Shown here in pieces: positions 40,599-50,945 of a DNA stretch of 64,000 nucleotides (the first letter of the stretch is position 1; every line of letters begins with the position of its first letter). Below the pieces are notes generated by a model. It saw only the letters and a program-made list of their open reading frames with translations, had not been told where the DNA came from and searched no databases. Made by a program: the position numbers and the translations under genes. Source of the DNA: Mycolicibacterium hassiacum DSM 44199 (GTDB lineage: Bacteria; Actinomycetota; Actinomycetes; Mycobacteriales; Mycobacteriaceae); the NCBI RefSeq assembly GCF_900603025.1, contig NZ_LR026975.1, positions 1,488,001 through 1,552,000 of the forward strand, in the 5' to 3' direction.

Positions 40599-42482
40599 AT
40601 GCGTGCACCGCTGCAGTGCTGCACCAGGCATCAGTTCTGCACCAGGCGAGGTGTGGCCGCCGCGCTGGCGACCGGCGTCGTGATCTCACTGACCGCGCTG
40701 ACCGGCGGAATCGCGCCCGCGTTGGCGCAGCCGGACGGCGGTTCGGGTGTGGAGACGACCGTGGTGCCCGCGCCGCCGAAACCGGGCCGGGGCGGCGGTG
40801 GCCCGTCGTCCGACGACGGCGGCGGTTCCGGTGGTTCGGGCGGTCCCGGTGGGATGAGCCCGGGGGGCCCGGGCCAGGGACCCAAGCGCAACACCCCGGA
40901 TCAACCGCAGCCTCCTCAGCCGCCGGCATCGCAGCCGCAGGTCCAGGAGCCGCAGCCCCCGGCGGTGCAGGCGCCGCCGGTGCAGGGCCCGGCGGGGCCC
41001 GACCAGCCGACGGCGACCACCGTCGCGCCGCCGCCGCGCACCGTGGTCACCCCGGCCCAGCCGCCGCAGGCAAAGACCCAGCCGCCGCAGGCAAAGACCC
41101 AGCCGCCGCAGGCAGACACCCAGCCCGGGTCCGACTCGACGCCGACGTCGCAGCAGAGCACCCAGACCCGCCGGGGCGGTACCCCCGCCGGCGAGCCGAG
41201 CGCGGCCGTCGAGACCCCGGCCAAGGGCGTCGCGCCGCAGGTGTCGGGGACCGCGGGCCCCGAGGACAAAGCCGACGACAAGACCGGGGCGGGGGAGGAG
41301 CCCTCGGGCGACGAGCGGACCTCGCAGCGCAAGGCGGCCGATGAGTCGACCGCCAAGGATCCCGAGGAGTCGGCCACCAAGCAGCCCGACGGGTCGACCG
41401 CGCGGAAACCCGGCGAGTCCGGCGACAAGAACACCGAGGACGCCACCAGCGCCGACAGCGACGACAAGACCGGTGAGGCGTCGGACGACAAGCGGGAATC
41501 CGACCGCCCGACGGTGTCGATCCTGCAGGCCGCCAAGGAGATCGAGACCATCGAGCCGCAGCAGCTCGAGGCTCCCGAGGAGGACGTGAAACTGGCCCGC
41601 CGCGCGGAGCCGATCTTCGCGGCCGAACCCACGCCGGCGCCCGAGGAGGAGGTCGCGAAGTTCGCGAACTCGATCGAGACCAGCCTCGAGCTGCCGGGCC
41701 TGAAGTTCAACACCAGCGCCCGCAGCACGGTCGAGATCGATCCGCCGGTCGAACTGGTCAGCCGGGTGCGGCAGTGGCGTCCGGAGTGGATCGAGTACGA
41801 CGAGTACTACCGGCCGATCGTGATCAACCCGTATCGGGCCCCGGTGCGGATCGTCTACGTCTACGACATGCGCCCGCGGGTGGTGATCATTCCGCCGCTG
41901 TCGCGGATCGTGATCGACGCGGCCCGGTACGCGGCCTACAGCTTCACCGCCGCCCTGCTGGCGCCGGTGAACGCGGCGATCGACACGCTGCAGACCATCA
42001 CCGAGGTGGCCGTGGGCACCTTTTTCGGCGGCGGCTACTACCCGGGTGTCGGCATGCCGCTGCCGCCGCCACCGCCGCCGGTGGTGCGCTACGACAACGT
42101 GCCGGTGCTGGTGCGCTACTCGAACGCCACCTACGAGCCGTTCCGGGTGCGCCAGATCATCGACGTCGGCGACGACCCGGTGTTCGGTGAGCGCAAGGCG
42201 CTACTCGACGGCGCCACCCCGGTGTGGGGTGTGTGGACCCAGTCACCGGCCGGCGAGCGGGTGTTCGAGGTGCACCGCACCCAACAGTTCCCGGGCCTGG
42301 ACCAGCCCGCCGAGGCGCCGCTGCCCGGCGACTACCGGCTGCGGTTGGCCGCTGACCAGTCACCGACCGGGGTGACCGGCCGCGACATCTTCCTGATGGT
42401 GTCGGCGGGGGTGATCGGCACCCTCGGGTTCGGCGCCATCGCGCTGGCGATCTATCTCGGGCGCCGCCGCCCGGAGTACTGA
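40599..42482 (+). CDS. Exported proline-rich protein with C-terminal membrane anchor
   Basis: 627 residues. An N-terminal signal peptide (about 1-43, ending IAPALAQ) is followed by 290 residues of low-complexity Gly, Pro, Gln then Asp/Glu/Lys sequence, including AKTQPPQ repeated twice and then ADTQPG, encoded by 21-base tandem repeats near 41069-41131. A folded part (about 380-590) is rich in Val, Tyr, Pro (YYRPIVINPYRAPVRIVYVY), and a final hydrophobic segment (RDIFLMVSAGVIGTLGFGAI onward) precedes a short RRRPEY tail. Probably anchored outside the membrane reaching into the cell wall. No family recognised. Confidence 0.75.
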   Translation: MRAPLQCCTRHQFCTRRGVAAALATGVVISLTALTGGIAPALAQPDGGSGVETTVVPAPPKPGRGGGGPSSDDGGGSGGSGGPGGMSPGGPGQGPKRNTPDQPQPPQPPASQPQVQEPQPPAVQAPPVQGPAGPDQPTATTVAPPPRTVVTPAQPPQAKTQPPQAKTQPPQADTQPGSDSTPTSQQSTQTRRGGTPAGEPSAAVETPAKGVAPQVSGTAGPEDKADDKTGAGEEPSGDERTSQRKAADESTAKDPEESATKQPDGSTARKPGESGDKNTEDATSADSDDKTGEASDDKRESDRPTVSILQAAKEIETIEPQQLEAPEEDVKLARRAEPIFAAEPTPAPEEEVAKFANSIETSLELPGLKFNTSARSTVEIDPPVELVSRVRQWRPEWIEYDEYYRPIVINPYRAPVRIVYVYDMRPRVVIIPPLSRIVIDAARYAAYSFTAALLAPVNAAIDTLQTITEVAVGTFFGGGYYPGVGMPLPPPPPPVVRYDNVPVLVRYSNATYEPFRVRQIIDVGDDPVFGERKALLDGATPVWGVWTQSPAGERVFEVHRTQQFPGLDQPAEAPLPGDYRLRLAADQSPTGVTGRDIFLMVSAGVIGTLGFGAIALAIYLGRRRPEY

Positions 42483-42571
42483 TTGGTCGCAGGCGGGCGG
42501 CGCCACGGACCTCGTGGCGCCGCCCGAGCTCGCGGTGGTCGAGGCCCTGATGCGCGGACCCACCTGATCGA

Positions 42572-44197
42572 TCACCGCCGGTCGGCGCGCACCCGTGGAC
42601 GCTGCGGCGGCACCGCAGCCAGCAGCGCGCGGGTGTACTCGTGCTCCGGAGCGGCGAAAAGCTCAGCGGCGGGCCGATATTCGACCGCAGCGCCGTCGCG
42701 CAGCACCAGCACCTCGTGGCTCATCCGCTGCACCACGGCCAGGTCGTGGGCGATGAACAGGTACGTCAGCCCGAGCTCGGACTGCAGCCGCGACAACAAC
42801 CCCAGCATCCGCGCCTGCACCGAGACGTCCAGCGAGGCGGTGGCCTCGTCGAGGATCAACAACTCGGGCTCGCCGGCCAGCGCGCGGGCTAGGCTGACCC
42901 GCTGGCGTTCCCCGCCGGACAGTTCATGCGGGTAGCGGTCGGCGAAAACAGCCGGCAGGCCGACCAGTTCGAGCAGTTCCGCGATCCGGCGGCGGCGTGC
43001 GGTCCGACCCCGGGCCAGCCGGTGCACCCGCAACGGTTCGGCAATCGAGTCCCCTACGCGCATCCGCGGGTTGAGCGAGGCGAACGGGTCCTGAAACACC
43101 AGCGCCACCCGCCGGCGCAGCGCTCTGGCGGCGGCGCCGCGCGCCCCGATCAGGTCGGCACCGTCGAGCGTGGCGGTGCCGGCGTCCGGACGCACCAGCC
43201 CGGTCAGCGCCGCCGCCACCGTGGACTTACCCGACCCGGATTCGCCGACCAGGCCCAGGGTCCGGCCGCGGCGCACGGAGAACGACAGATCACGCACCGC
43301 GTGCACCCGCGTGCGGCCGACCGGCGTGTGTACATCGAAACGCACATCCAGGCCGTCCACCACCAGCAGCGGTTCGGCGTCGGTGTCACCGACGGGAGGT
43401 GCGGAGGATCCGATCACCGGCCGGGCTTCGAGCAGCTCGGCCGTATAGGGGTGCTGCGGGTGATCGAAGACCCGCAGCACGCTCGCCTGCTCCACCGCCG
43501 CCCCGTCGCGCAGCACGGTGACATCGTCGGCGACCTGGCCGATGACCCCGAGGTCGTGGCTGATCCACACCACCGCGGTACCGGTATCCCGCTGCAGGTC
43601 GCGCACCAGCTCGATGATCTGCGCCTGGGTGGTCACATCGAGTGCGGTGGTCGGCTCGTCGGCGACCAGCAGTTCCGGGTCGCAGGCCATCGCGATCGCG
43701 ATCATCACCCGCTGGCGCTGCCCACCCGAGAGCTGATGCGGATAGGAGTGCAACCGCGCCTGCGGATCGGGCAGCCCCACCGCCGCGAGCAGCTCCAGCG
43801 CCCGGCCCTGGGCCTGTCGCCGCGTCATATTGCGGTGCGTCTCAAGTGATTCGGTGATCTGGCGGCCGACGGTCAACAGCGGGTTCAGGGACGTGCCGGG
43901 ATCCTGGAACACGAACCCGATCCGTCCGCCGTGGACGGTGCGCAGGGTGCGCGCACCGGCACCGACGAGTTCGACGGTGCCCGGCGAACCGGTGAGGGTG
44001 CTGGTGCCGGTGACGACGGCACCGGGTGCGTCGAGCAGACCGGTCGCGGCCAGCACGGTCAGCGACTTGCCCGAGCCGGATTCGCCGACGATGCCCAGCG
44101 TCTGTTCGCGGTGCACCTCGAAGGAGACCCCGTGCACGATCTCGCGGGCGCCGATGCGCACCCGTAACCCGCGCACCGCGAGCGTCGGCGCGCTCAC
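42572..44197 (-). CDS. Peptide ABC transporter, double ATPase (DppD-DppF type fusion)
   Basis: 541 residues with two complete ABC domains. First: Walker A GESGSGKS, signature [11 protein letters not shown], Walker B LLVADE. Second: [25 protein letters not shown]. This is the fused form of the two ATPases of oligopeptide/dipeptide or nickel importers, as in mycobacterial OppD. It ends the operon binding protein - permease - permease - ATPase, overlapping the upstream permease by 4 bases. Confidence 0.9.
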   Translation of the reverse strand: MSAPTLAVRGLRVRIGAREIVHGVSFEVHREQTLGIVGESGSGKSLTVLAATGLLDAPGAVVTGTSTLTGSPGTVELVGAGARTLRTVHGGRIGFVFQDPGTSLNPLLTVGRQITESLETHRNMTRRQAQGRALELLAAVGLPDPQARLHSYPHQLSGGQRQRVMIAIAMACDPELLVADEPTTALDVTTQAQIIELVRDLQRDTGTAVVWISHDLGVIGQVADDVTVLRDGAAVEQASVLRVFDHPQHPYTAELLEARPVIGSSAPPVGDTDAEPLLVVDGLDVRFDVHTPVGRTRVHAVRDLSFSVRRGRTLGLVGESGSGKSTVAAALTGLVRPDAGTATLDGADLIGARGAAARALRRRVALVFQDPFASLNPRMRVGDSIAEPLRVHRLARGRTARRRRIAELLELVGLPAVFADRYPHELSGGERQRVSLARALAGEPELLILDEATASLDVSVQARMLGLLSRLQSELGLTYLFIAHDLAVVQRMSHEVLVLRDGAAVEYRPAAELFAAPEHEYTRALLAAVPPQRPRVRADRR

Positions 44198-45069
44198 GGT
44201 CGGCTCCCGGGCTGTCTGCGGGCCTCGATCAGGGTCCGCCGCCGGGGGTCGAGCACATCGCGCAGCCCGTCACCGAGCAGGTTGAACGCGAGCACGGTGA
44301 CGACGATCGCGGCGCCGGGGAACACCGCCATCCACCACGCCATCGTCACGAAGCCCTGGGCGTCGAAGATCATCCGGCCCAGTGACGGCTGCGGCGGCTG
44401 AATACCCAGGCCGAGAAAACTCAGGGCGGCTTCGGACAGGATCGCGAACGCCAGCGACAGCGAGGTCTGCACCACCAGCGGTCCGGCGATATTGGGCAGC
44501 ACATGCCGGCGCAGGATGTACAGCGGGCCGGTGCCCATGCTGCGCGACACCGCCACATACGGTTCCACCCGCACACCGAGCGTGCCGGCCCGCGCCACCC
44601 GCGCGAAGATCGGGACGTAGACGATGCCGATCGCCAGCATGGTCGTGGCCGTCCCGGGCCCGAGGATCGCCACCACGGCCAGTGCGAGCAGCAGCACCGG
44701 GAACGCGAACATCACGTCGACGACCCGCATCACGACCGCGTCCAGCCAGCCGCCGACATAACCCGCCGCCACCCCCAACGTGACCCCGACGGTCGCGGCG
44801 AACGCCACGCTGACCACCGCGACCCGGAGCGACGCCTGGATCGCCACCAGCACCCGGGACAACACGTCGCGGCCCAGCTCGTCGGTGCCGAACCAGTGTG
44901 TGCCGCTGGGGGATTGCAGCGCGTCGGGCACGTTGACGTCGTTGACCCCGTACGGCGCGAGCCAGGGCGCGGTCACCACGACCACCGCCAGCAGCAGCAA
45001 CGCCACCGCGCTGGCGGCCGTCACCGGATTGACCGCCAGCAGCCGCCACGACGACACCCGGGTGGTCAC
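44194..45069 (-). CDS. Peptide ABC transporter permease (DppC-like)
   Basis: 291 residues with an N-terminal hydrophobic segment and the BPD_transp_1 fold: WFGTDELGRDVLSRVLVAIQ (a DppC/OppC hallmark) then five more helices, with the EAA loop YVAVSRSMGTGPLYILRRHVLPN. The GTG at 45069 gives the expected length and overlaps the DppB stop by 4 bases (GTGA). It pairs with DppB to form the channel. Confidence 0.9.
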   Translation of the reverse strand: MTTRVSSWRLLAVNPVTAASAVALLLLAVVVVTAPWLAPYGVNDVNVPDALQSPSGTHWFGTDELGRDVLSRVLVAIQASLRVAVVSVAFAATVGVTLGVAAGYVGGWLDAVVMRVVDVMFAFPVLLLALAVVAILGPGTATTMLAIGIVYVPIFARVARAGTLGVRVEPYVAVSRSMGTGPLYILRRHVLPNIAGPLVVQTSLSLAFAILSEAALSFLGLGIQPPQPSLGRMIFDAQGFVTMAWWMAVFPGAAIVVTVLAFNLLGDGLRDVLDPRRRTLIEARRQPGSRP

Positions 45070-46034
45070 GACAGCCGGATCCTCGGGTCGATCACCGCGT
45101 AGAGCACGTCCACGATGAGGTTGACGAGCAGAAACAGCGCCCCGATCAGCAGCACCGCGCCCTGGATCACCGGGTAGTCGCGGGCGGCGACCGCGTGATA
45201 GACCAGCCGCCCGAGCCCGGGCCAGGCGAACACCACCTCGACCACGATCACCCCGGACAGGATCGTGGCCAGCTGGATGCCGGTGATCGTCAGCACCGGG
45301 ACCAGCGCGTTGCGCACGATGTGCCGCACGGTCACGACGCGCGGCGGCAGCCCTTTGGACCGGGCGGTACGGACGAAGCCGGACGCGGCGACCTCCAGCA
45401 CCGCCGAGCGCACATAGCGGGTCAGGATCGCCGCCGCGACCAGACCGACGGTCAGCGCCGGTAACACGATATGGCGCAACCATCCTGCGGGATCCTCGGT
45501 CAGCGGCCGGTAACCGGAGGTGGGCAGCCAGCCCAGGGTGGAGGCGAACACCGCGATGAGCAGGATCCCCAGCCAGAAGTCGGGCACCGACACCCCGAAC
45601 TGGCTGGCGACCCGGATGAGCGCATCGCTGGGCCGGCCCGCCCGCAGCGCCGAGAGGATCCCGGCCGGCAGGGCGATCGCCAAGGCGATGAGGATGCCCA
45701 CCGCCGCCAGCGACACCGTGGCCGGCAGCCGTTCGAGCAGGACCACCGTGACCGGATCGCCGTTGCGGAAGCTGACCCCGAGATCGCCGGTCACCGCCGC
45801 GGAGACGTAGTGGACGAACTGGGTGGGCAGCGGTTCGTCCAGCCCGCTGGCCGCACGCAGCGCGGCGTAGGCCTCCGGGGTGTAGCGGGCGCCCAGCGCG
45901 ATCCGCACCGGATCACCGGGAACCAGGTGCATCAGCGTGAACACCGCGACCAGTACCCCGAACAGCACCACCGCCGAGTACGCGAGCCGGCGCAGCACGA
46001 ACCGCAGCACCGGATGCGTCAGCAGGCGCCTCAC
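45066..46034 (-). CDS. Peptide ABC transporter permease (DppB-like)
   Basis: 322 residues: RFVLRRLAYSAVVLFGVLVA is the first helix and HLVPGDPVRIALG the DppB/OppB hallmark; the EAA loop is FVRTARSKGLPPRVVTVRHI. The GTG at 46034 overlaps the binding-protein stop by 4 bases and gives a normal N-terminus, so translation is coupled along the operon. Confidence 0.9.
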   Translation of the reverse strand: MRRLLTHPVLRFVLRRLAYSAVVLFGVLVAVFTLMHLVPGDPVRIALGARYTPEAYAALRAASGLDEPLPTQFVHYVSAAVTGDLGVSFRNGDPVTVVLLERLPATVSLAAVGILIALAIALPAGILSALRAGRPSDALIRVASQFGVSVPDFWLGILLIAVFASTLGWLPTSGYRPLTEDPAGWLRHIVLPALTVGLVAAAILTRYVRSAVLEVAASGFVRTARSKGLPPRVVTVRHIVRNALVPVLTITGIQLATILSGVIVVEVVFAWPGLGRLVYHAVAARDYPVIQGAVLLIGALFLLVNLIVDVLYAVIDPRIRLS

Positions 46035-47587
46035 GGGGCGCTCCCGTGCGCCAGGGTCGCGGTGCGAAACCGCACGGCGCCGTCGCGGCGCGATTCGAAT
46101 CCGGTCAGCGCCGGGCTCCACGCCTGGATCACCGCCGAGTTGTACAGGAAGACGTAGCTCACCTGATCGGCGATGCGCGTCGCAGCCTCCGCGTAGATCC
46201 GCCGGCGGGCTTGGTGATTCATCTCGACCCGGCCCGCGTCGAGCAGGCGGTCGACCTGCGGGTCGGAGAACCTCTGCGCATTGCTGGTGCCGTTGGTGTG
46301 GTGCTGGGCGTAGTAGAAGTCGTCCGGATCGATGTTGCCCAGCCAGCCCATCATCAACATGTCGAAGTTGCCGGTGTTCTGCTCGTCGAGCCAGGTGGCG
46401 AAGTCCACCGTGCGGATGCGCACGGTGATACCGAGCGGCGCCAGGTTGTCCGCGATCACCTGGGCGGCGGTCACCGTCTCCGGATAGTCGGCGGTGACCA
46501 GCATGTCCAGCTCGGCCCGCTCAACACCGGCCTGCGCCAACAGCTCTCGGGCGGTGCCGAGGTCGCGGTGGTAGCGGTGATAGTCGGTGAACCACGGGTT
46601 GCCGTGCGGGATGGCGAGCTGATTGGCTTCCGCGGTGCCGTAGCTGGTCACCTGCACGATCGCGTCGCGGTCGACCGCGTACGCGATCGCCTGGCGCACC
46701 CGCACATCGCTCCACGGCCGACGGGCGTTGTTGAGCGCCAGATACCAGTAGTCGTTGCTCGCGGTCACCGCGAGGCGCACCGAGTCGTCGTTGCGCAGCT
46801 GCGCCACCCGCTGCGGCGGAACCGAGTCGGTCCAGTCGATCTCGCCCGCCTGCAGCGCCGACAGCGCCGTCGACGGTTCGGGGATGAACCGGAACACCAC
46901 CCCCGCCACGCCGGGACGCCCGCCCCAGTAGGCCGCATTGGCCCGCAGGGTGATCGAGTCGCCGCTCGCGCGGTCGGCGAACGCGAACGGTCCGGTGCCG
47001 ATCGGGTGGGTGGCGATCTGCCCGCTTTCCACGTTGCGGCGCGACACGATCGCCATGCCCTTGTAGCCGCCGATGTTGGTCAGCAGGTTCGGGGTCGGCC
47101 GGTGCACCCGGATGACGACGGTGCGCGCATCGGCGGCGCGCACGTCGGCCACCGCGCTGAACCGGTCGGCGGTCGCGAGCCGCTCGTCGATGATCCGGCG
47201 GTAGGAGTACACGACGTCCTCGGCGGTCAACGGGCTGCCGTCGTGGAACGTGACGCCCGACCGCAATCGGAACGTCCAGGTCAGCTGATCGGGGCTGACC
47301 GTCCACGACTCGGCCAGGGCCGGGCGCATCTCTAGGTTCGCGTCCGGCGCGACCAGGGTGTCGAAGACGTTCTCCAACACCTCGAAGGAGAAGTACGCGG
47401 TGGTCTTGTGCGGGTCGAGCTGATCGGGCTCGCCGGCGATGGCGGCAATCAGATAGCCCGCGCGATCACCACCGAGGCTCACCCGTTGGCCGGTGGAGCA
47501 GCCCGCGACCAGCACCACCAGCACCATCAGCAGCGCGACCGGGGCGAGCGCGGCACCGGCCCCGGCGGCGCTCGCCCGTGTCCTCAT
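46031..47587 (-). CDS. Peptide ABC transporter substrate-binding lipoprotein
   Basis: 518 residues of the SBP_bac_5 family. Signal peptide with lipobox LVAGCS (Cys about 30), then AGEPDQLDPHKT, VSPDQLTWTFRLRSGVTFHDG (signature region about 90-110) and QAIAYAVDRDAIV. First gene of the four-gene importer operon. It probably binds peptides or another short amphiphilic solute; the ligand is not deducible. Confidence 0.9.
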   Translation of the reverse strand: MRTRASAAGAGAALAPVALLMVLVVLVAGCSTGQRVSLGGDRAGYLIAAIAGEPDQLDPHKTTAYFSFEVLENVFDTLVAPDANLEMRPALAESWTVSPDQLTWTFRLRSGVTFHDGSPLTAEDVVYSYRRIIDERLATADRFSAVADVRAADARTVVIRVHRPTPNLLTNIGGYKGMAIVSRRNVESGQIATHPIGTGPFAFADRASGDSITLRANAAYWGGRPGVAGVVFRFIPEPSTALSALQAGEIDWTDSVPPQRVAQLRNDDSVRLAVTASNDYWYLALNNARRPWSDVRVRQAIAYAVDRDAIVQVTSYGTAEANQLAIPHGNPWFTDYHRYHRDLGTARELLAQAGVERAELDMLVTADYPETVTAAQVIADNLAPLGITVRIRTVDFATWLDEQNTGNFDMLMMGWLGNIDPDDFYYAQHHTNGTSNAQRFSDPQVDRLLDAGRVEMNHQARRRIYAEAATRIADQVSYVFLYNSAVIQAWSPALTGFESRRDGAVRFRTATLAHGSAP

Positions 47588-47763
47588 CGCATCATCCTCG
47601 CGGTCGGCTGCCCCCGTTTCTACCCGCCGGCGGGGCGCCGCGAAACCGGGCCGGGAACCGGACGCTGTCCGGCCGTGACGCGCTGACCGGGTCGAAGCCT
47701 CGACGCGGCGGTGTGCACACTGGGATACTCGATGACCGTTCACCTCGGCTGAAGGGATGCACA

Positions 47764-48324
47764 GTGAGGATCATCCGCGGGCTCGCCAAGGCCGTCTGCT
47801 GCGTCGCGCTGGGAGTCGTCCCGCTGGTCTTCGGGGGTGTTTCCGCGCAGGCGCAGGGGCCAAACGCCAAGGCCCCGGGTGTGCTCGAGGGCATCTACGA
47901 CGTGACCCTGGCCGGTCAGGGCACCAAGGAGTGGGAGATCTTCCCGCTGTGCGTGCCGGTCGTCGGTGACCTGCGCGAACCGCTCACCCTGCCGCTCGGC
48001 TGCCGGTTGAAGATCACCCCGCAGGGTGAACAGGGCGCGGAGGCGGTCCTGGTCGGCGGACGGTGGACGTTCGAGTACAACGAGTTCAACAAGAGCGACG
48101 CGGTGAAGTGCCCGGACGGGACCACCGCGGGCCAGCGGGAGATCTACCAGGTCGACGCCGCCACCCTCACCGGGGAGCTGCAGATCATCCGCGGTGCGGT
48201 GTGCGGCTGGGAGCCGACCATGTTCTCGATCCCGCTGACCATGGTCTACAAGCGCCCACTGCCTATCCCGATCAACCAGTACCCGCTGGTCTGCGAGCCC
48301 GGCGGCCTGCGCCTCTGCCGCTAG
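47764..48324 (+). CDS. Small secreted protein, function unknown
   Basis: 186 residues with a signal peptide (about 1-31, VFGGVSAQAQ) and a mature domain with four or more Cys (FPLCVPVVG, LGCRLK, VKCPDG, GAVCGW), likely disulphide-bonded. The style matches small exported mycobacterial proteins without known function. The GTG at 47764 starts exactly before the basic n-region RIIRGLAK. It ends 1 base before the DUF4185 gene, so the two are co-transcribed. Confidence 0.7.
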   Translation: MRIIRGLAKAVCCVALGVVPLVFGGVSAQAQGPNAKAPGVLEGIYDVTLAGQGTKEWEIFPLCVPVVGDLREPLTLPLGCRLKITPQGEQGAEAVLVGGRWTFEYNEFNKSDAVKCPDGTTAGQREIYQVDAATLTGELQIIRGAVCGWEPTMFSIPLTMVYKRPLPIPINQYPLVCEPGGLRLCR

Positions 48325-48325
48325 C

Positions 48326-49411
48326 GTGCCCGCTCGTCGGGCGGTGACCCGCCCGCTCGGCAAGGTGGCCGACGTGACCGGGCCGGGCCGCACCGACCGC
48401 TGGGGCGTCACCTGCACCGACCTCGGCGCCTCGGTGACCGCGCCGGACGGGCGGCTGGTGTCGGTGTTCGGCGACACCTTCTCCGGGCGCCGGGTCGGGC
48501 AGGGGGACTGGCGTTCACCCGTGGTGCTGATCGGCACCGGCGACGCCGCCACGCCGATCGTCTACGAGCGGGCCGGCGGTCCCGATCCCGACTACGCCCG
48601 CCAGCTGTGGCACTACGTGCACGACGACGCGTCCACCGGCTGGACCCGCGGCGGCATCAGCACCGTGATCCCGTCGGATCTGCTGCGTGTGGGTGATGCG
48701 CTGTATCTGCACGCGATCGTCAACCGCGGGCTCGGCACCGTGCTGTGGACCGAGATCTGGCGCTCCGACGACTGCGGGGTGTCCTGGCATCCCACCGGTG
48801 CGACGTTTCCCGCCGAACTGCACCGCGGGCACGCGCAGTGCTGGTCCTGGGACTACGACCCCGGCGGCGACTGGGTGTACGTGGCGGCCACCGGGTTCCA
48901 GCGCGACAAGGGCATCGTGTTGATGCGGGTGCGTCCCGCCGACATCGCGCGTCCGGCGCGCTACCAGTGCTGCGTCCGTGTCAACGGGCGGTGGCGGTGG
49001 CGCACCGGCGGTGTCGCCACCCCGGTCACCCCGGCCGGGGAGACCTGGGGCGAGCTGACGTTTCGCCGTGTCGGACAAGGCAAGTGGATCCTCGGCGGAT
49101 TCCTGTCCTCGGAGTACGCGCTGGGCTACCGGGTCATCGCCGCACCGACCGCCGACCTGCGTTCGGTACCGGTGCAGAAACCGGTGACCGGGTGCGCTTG
49201 GCGCGACGAGGATCACCGGCGTAATCGGGTCGCCCAACTCTACGGCGGGTATCTGTTGCCCGGATCGCAGCCCGGCCCCGCAGGGGTCGGGCTGATCGTG
49301 TCGCAGTGGCACACCCGCGACGGCTGGCCGTACCGGGTGATGCAGTTCCGGGCGCGGCTGCGCGACACCGCCGCACCGGCGGGCGGAACCGGTGACCACC
49401 CGCCCGACTGA
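48326..49411 (+). CDS. DUF4185-domain protein
   Basis: 361 residues. Blocks such as DRWGVTCTDLGASVTAPDG, SVFGDTFSG, RGGISTVIPSDL and LYGGYLLPGS are characteristic of DUF4185, predicted to form a five-bladed beta-propeller related to glycosidases. No signal peptide is seen although relatives are often secreted. It follows the small secreted protein by one base. Catalytic role unproven. Confidence 0.75.
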   Translation: MPARRAVTRPLGKVADVTGPGRTDRWGVTCTDLGASVTAPDGRLVSVFGDTFSGRRVGQGDWRSPVVLIGTGDAATPIVYERAGGPDPDYARQLWHYVHDDASTGWTRGGISTVIPSDLLRVGDALYLHAIVNRGLGTVLWTEIWRSDDCGVSWHPTGATFPAELHRGHAQCWSWDYDPGGDWVYVAATGFQRDKGIVLMRVRPADIARPARYQCCVRVNGRWRWRTGGVATPVTPAGETWGELTFRRVGQGKWILGGFLSSEYALGYRVIAAPTADLRSVPVQKPVTGCAWRDEDHRRNRVAQLYGGYLLPGSQPGPAGVGLIVSQWHTRDGWPYRVMQFRARLRDTAAPAGGTGDHPPD

Positions 49412-49526
49412 CGAGGACCTTCGGCCCTAACCGTCCCGCTGCGTCCCGGCGATCCTCTATTGCGCGGCTCTATTGTGCTGCTCAATTGCGCTGCGATGAA
49501 GTGCCACACGGGCGTTGAGGGAAGTC

Positions 49527-49778
49527 ATGACACGACACGAGTACAGGTTTCTGTCCGGGATGTTCGCCGCCTTCACCGTCGAGCACGTGGTTGTCGCCAT
49601 GTACATCGCGCAGGGCATCGGCGAGAAGTCGCAGGCACTGAACGGGAACTGGGGAGCCGACTGGGGAGCCGGAGCCCTGTGGTTCGCCGCGGTCGTCTAC
49701 TTCGTCGTCAGCGTGTGGCTCGGCTGTCTCGGTTGGCGCGCGCCGAGACCCGCGCCCGACGCGCACGCGCCCCGATAA
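49527..49778 (+). CDS. Small membrane protein
   Basis: 83 residues with two hydrophobic segments (about 7-27 and 48-68) and an unstructured Pro-rich tail. The ATG at 49527 with TTGAGGGAAG upstream is preferred to the GTG at 49515. No family recognised. Confidence 0.55.
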   Translation: MTRHEYRFLSGMFAAFTVEHVVVAMYIAQGIGEKSQALNGNWGADWGAGALWFAAVVYFVVSVWLGCLGWRAPRPAPDAHAPR

Positions 49779-49844
49779 CCCCAGCGAAATAACCCACCGC
49801 CGGAATGCCGCCGCGAATCCTGTCGTGCCGCCTAGGGTGAGGGC

Positions 49845-50924
49845 GTGACCGCCGAGAAGCGCATCGTCGTATGGGGCACCGGGTTCGTGGGCCGGATGGT
49901 GATCCCGGAGATTCTCGCCCACCCGCTGTTCGAGTTGGTCGGTGTCGGCGTGAGCAATCCCGCCAAGGTCGGCCGCGACGTCGGCGAGATCTGCGGACTC
50001 GACGCCCCGGTGGGAGTGCGGGCCACCGATGACGCCGACGCCCTGATCGCGCTGCGCCCGGATGCGTTGGTGCACTACGGGCCCACCGCCGCACACGCTG
50101 CCGACAACATCGCGCTGATCACCAGGTTCCTGCGGGCCGGCATCGATGTCTGCTCGACGGCGATGACCCCCTGGGTGTGGCCGTCGATGCATCTCAACCC
50201 GCCCGAGTGGATCGAGCCGATCTCCGCCGCCTGCACCGAGGGTGGGGCGTCGTGCTTCACCACCGGTATCGACCCCGGCTTCGCCAACGACCTGTTCCCG
50301 ATGACGCTGATGGGCCTGTGCTCGGAGGTGCGCCGGGTCCGCGCCTGCGAACTGCTCGACTACACCAACTACGAGGGCGACTACGAGTTCGAGATGGGCA
50401 TCGGCCGCCCGCCGGAGTACCGGCCGCTGCTGCAGAACCCCGATGTGCTGGTGATGGCTTGGGGTGCAACGGTTCCGATGATCGCTCACGCCGCCGGCAT
50501 CGAACTCGACGAGATCACCACCACCTGGGACAAGTGGGTGACCCCGACCGAACGCCACAGCGCCAAGGGCGTCATCGCCCCCGGCAACGTCGCCGCGGTG
50601 CGGTTCACCATCAACGGAATTTACCGCGGCGAAACCCGGATCCAGCTCGAGCACGTCAACCGGATCGGCCTCGATGCCGCCCCGGACTGGCCCACGGGCA
50701 CCCAGAACGACGTCTACCGGGTCGAAATCGACGGCACACCAAGTATTTTCCAGGAGACCGCGTTCCGGTTCACCGACGGTTCCGGCCGCGATGCGGCCGC
50801 GGCCGGCTGTCTGGCGACCGGGCTGCGCGCGCTCAACGCGGTCCCGGCGGTCAACGACCTACCGCCCGGTTGGGTGACCGCACTCGACCTGCCGCTGATA
50901 CCGGGACGGGGAACGATCCGCTGA
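49845..50924 (+). CDS. Dihydrodipicolinate reductase-like NAD(P) dehydrogenase
   Basis: 359 residues. The N-terminal Rossmann fold begins RIVVWGTGFVGRMVIPEIL; HYGPTAAHA and TAMTPWVWPSMH follow. It belongs to the family of large DapB-like or amine dehydrogenase-like proteins common in mycobacteria, distinct from true DapB (which is about 250 residues). It probably reduces or oxidises an imine or similar substrate with NAD(P)H. Start GTG. The Hsp70-like gene begins 21 bases after it. Confidence 0.75.
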   Translation: MTAEKRIVVWGTGFVGRMVIPEILAHPLFELVGVGVSNPAKVGRDVGEICGLDAPVGVRATDDADALIALRPDALVHYGPTAAHAADNIALITRFLRAGIDVCSTAMTPWVWPSMHLNPPEWIEPISAACTEGGASCFTTGIDPGFANDLFPMTLMGLCSEVRRVRACELLDYTNYEGDYEFEMGIGRPPEYRPLLQNPDVLVMAWGATVPMIAHAAGIELDEITTTWDKWVTPTERHSAKGVIAPGNVAAVRFTINGIYRGETRIQLEHVNRIGLDAAPDWPTGTQNDVYRVEIDGTPSIFQETAFRFTDGSGRDAAAAGCLATGLRALNAVPAVNDLPPGWVTALDLPLIPGRGTIR

Positions 50925-50945
50925 ATGCCGCTACCCTCTTGAGTC

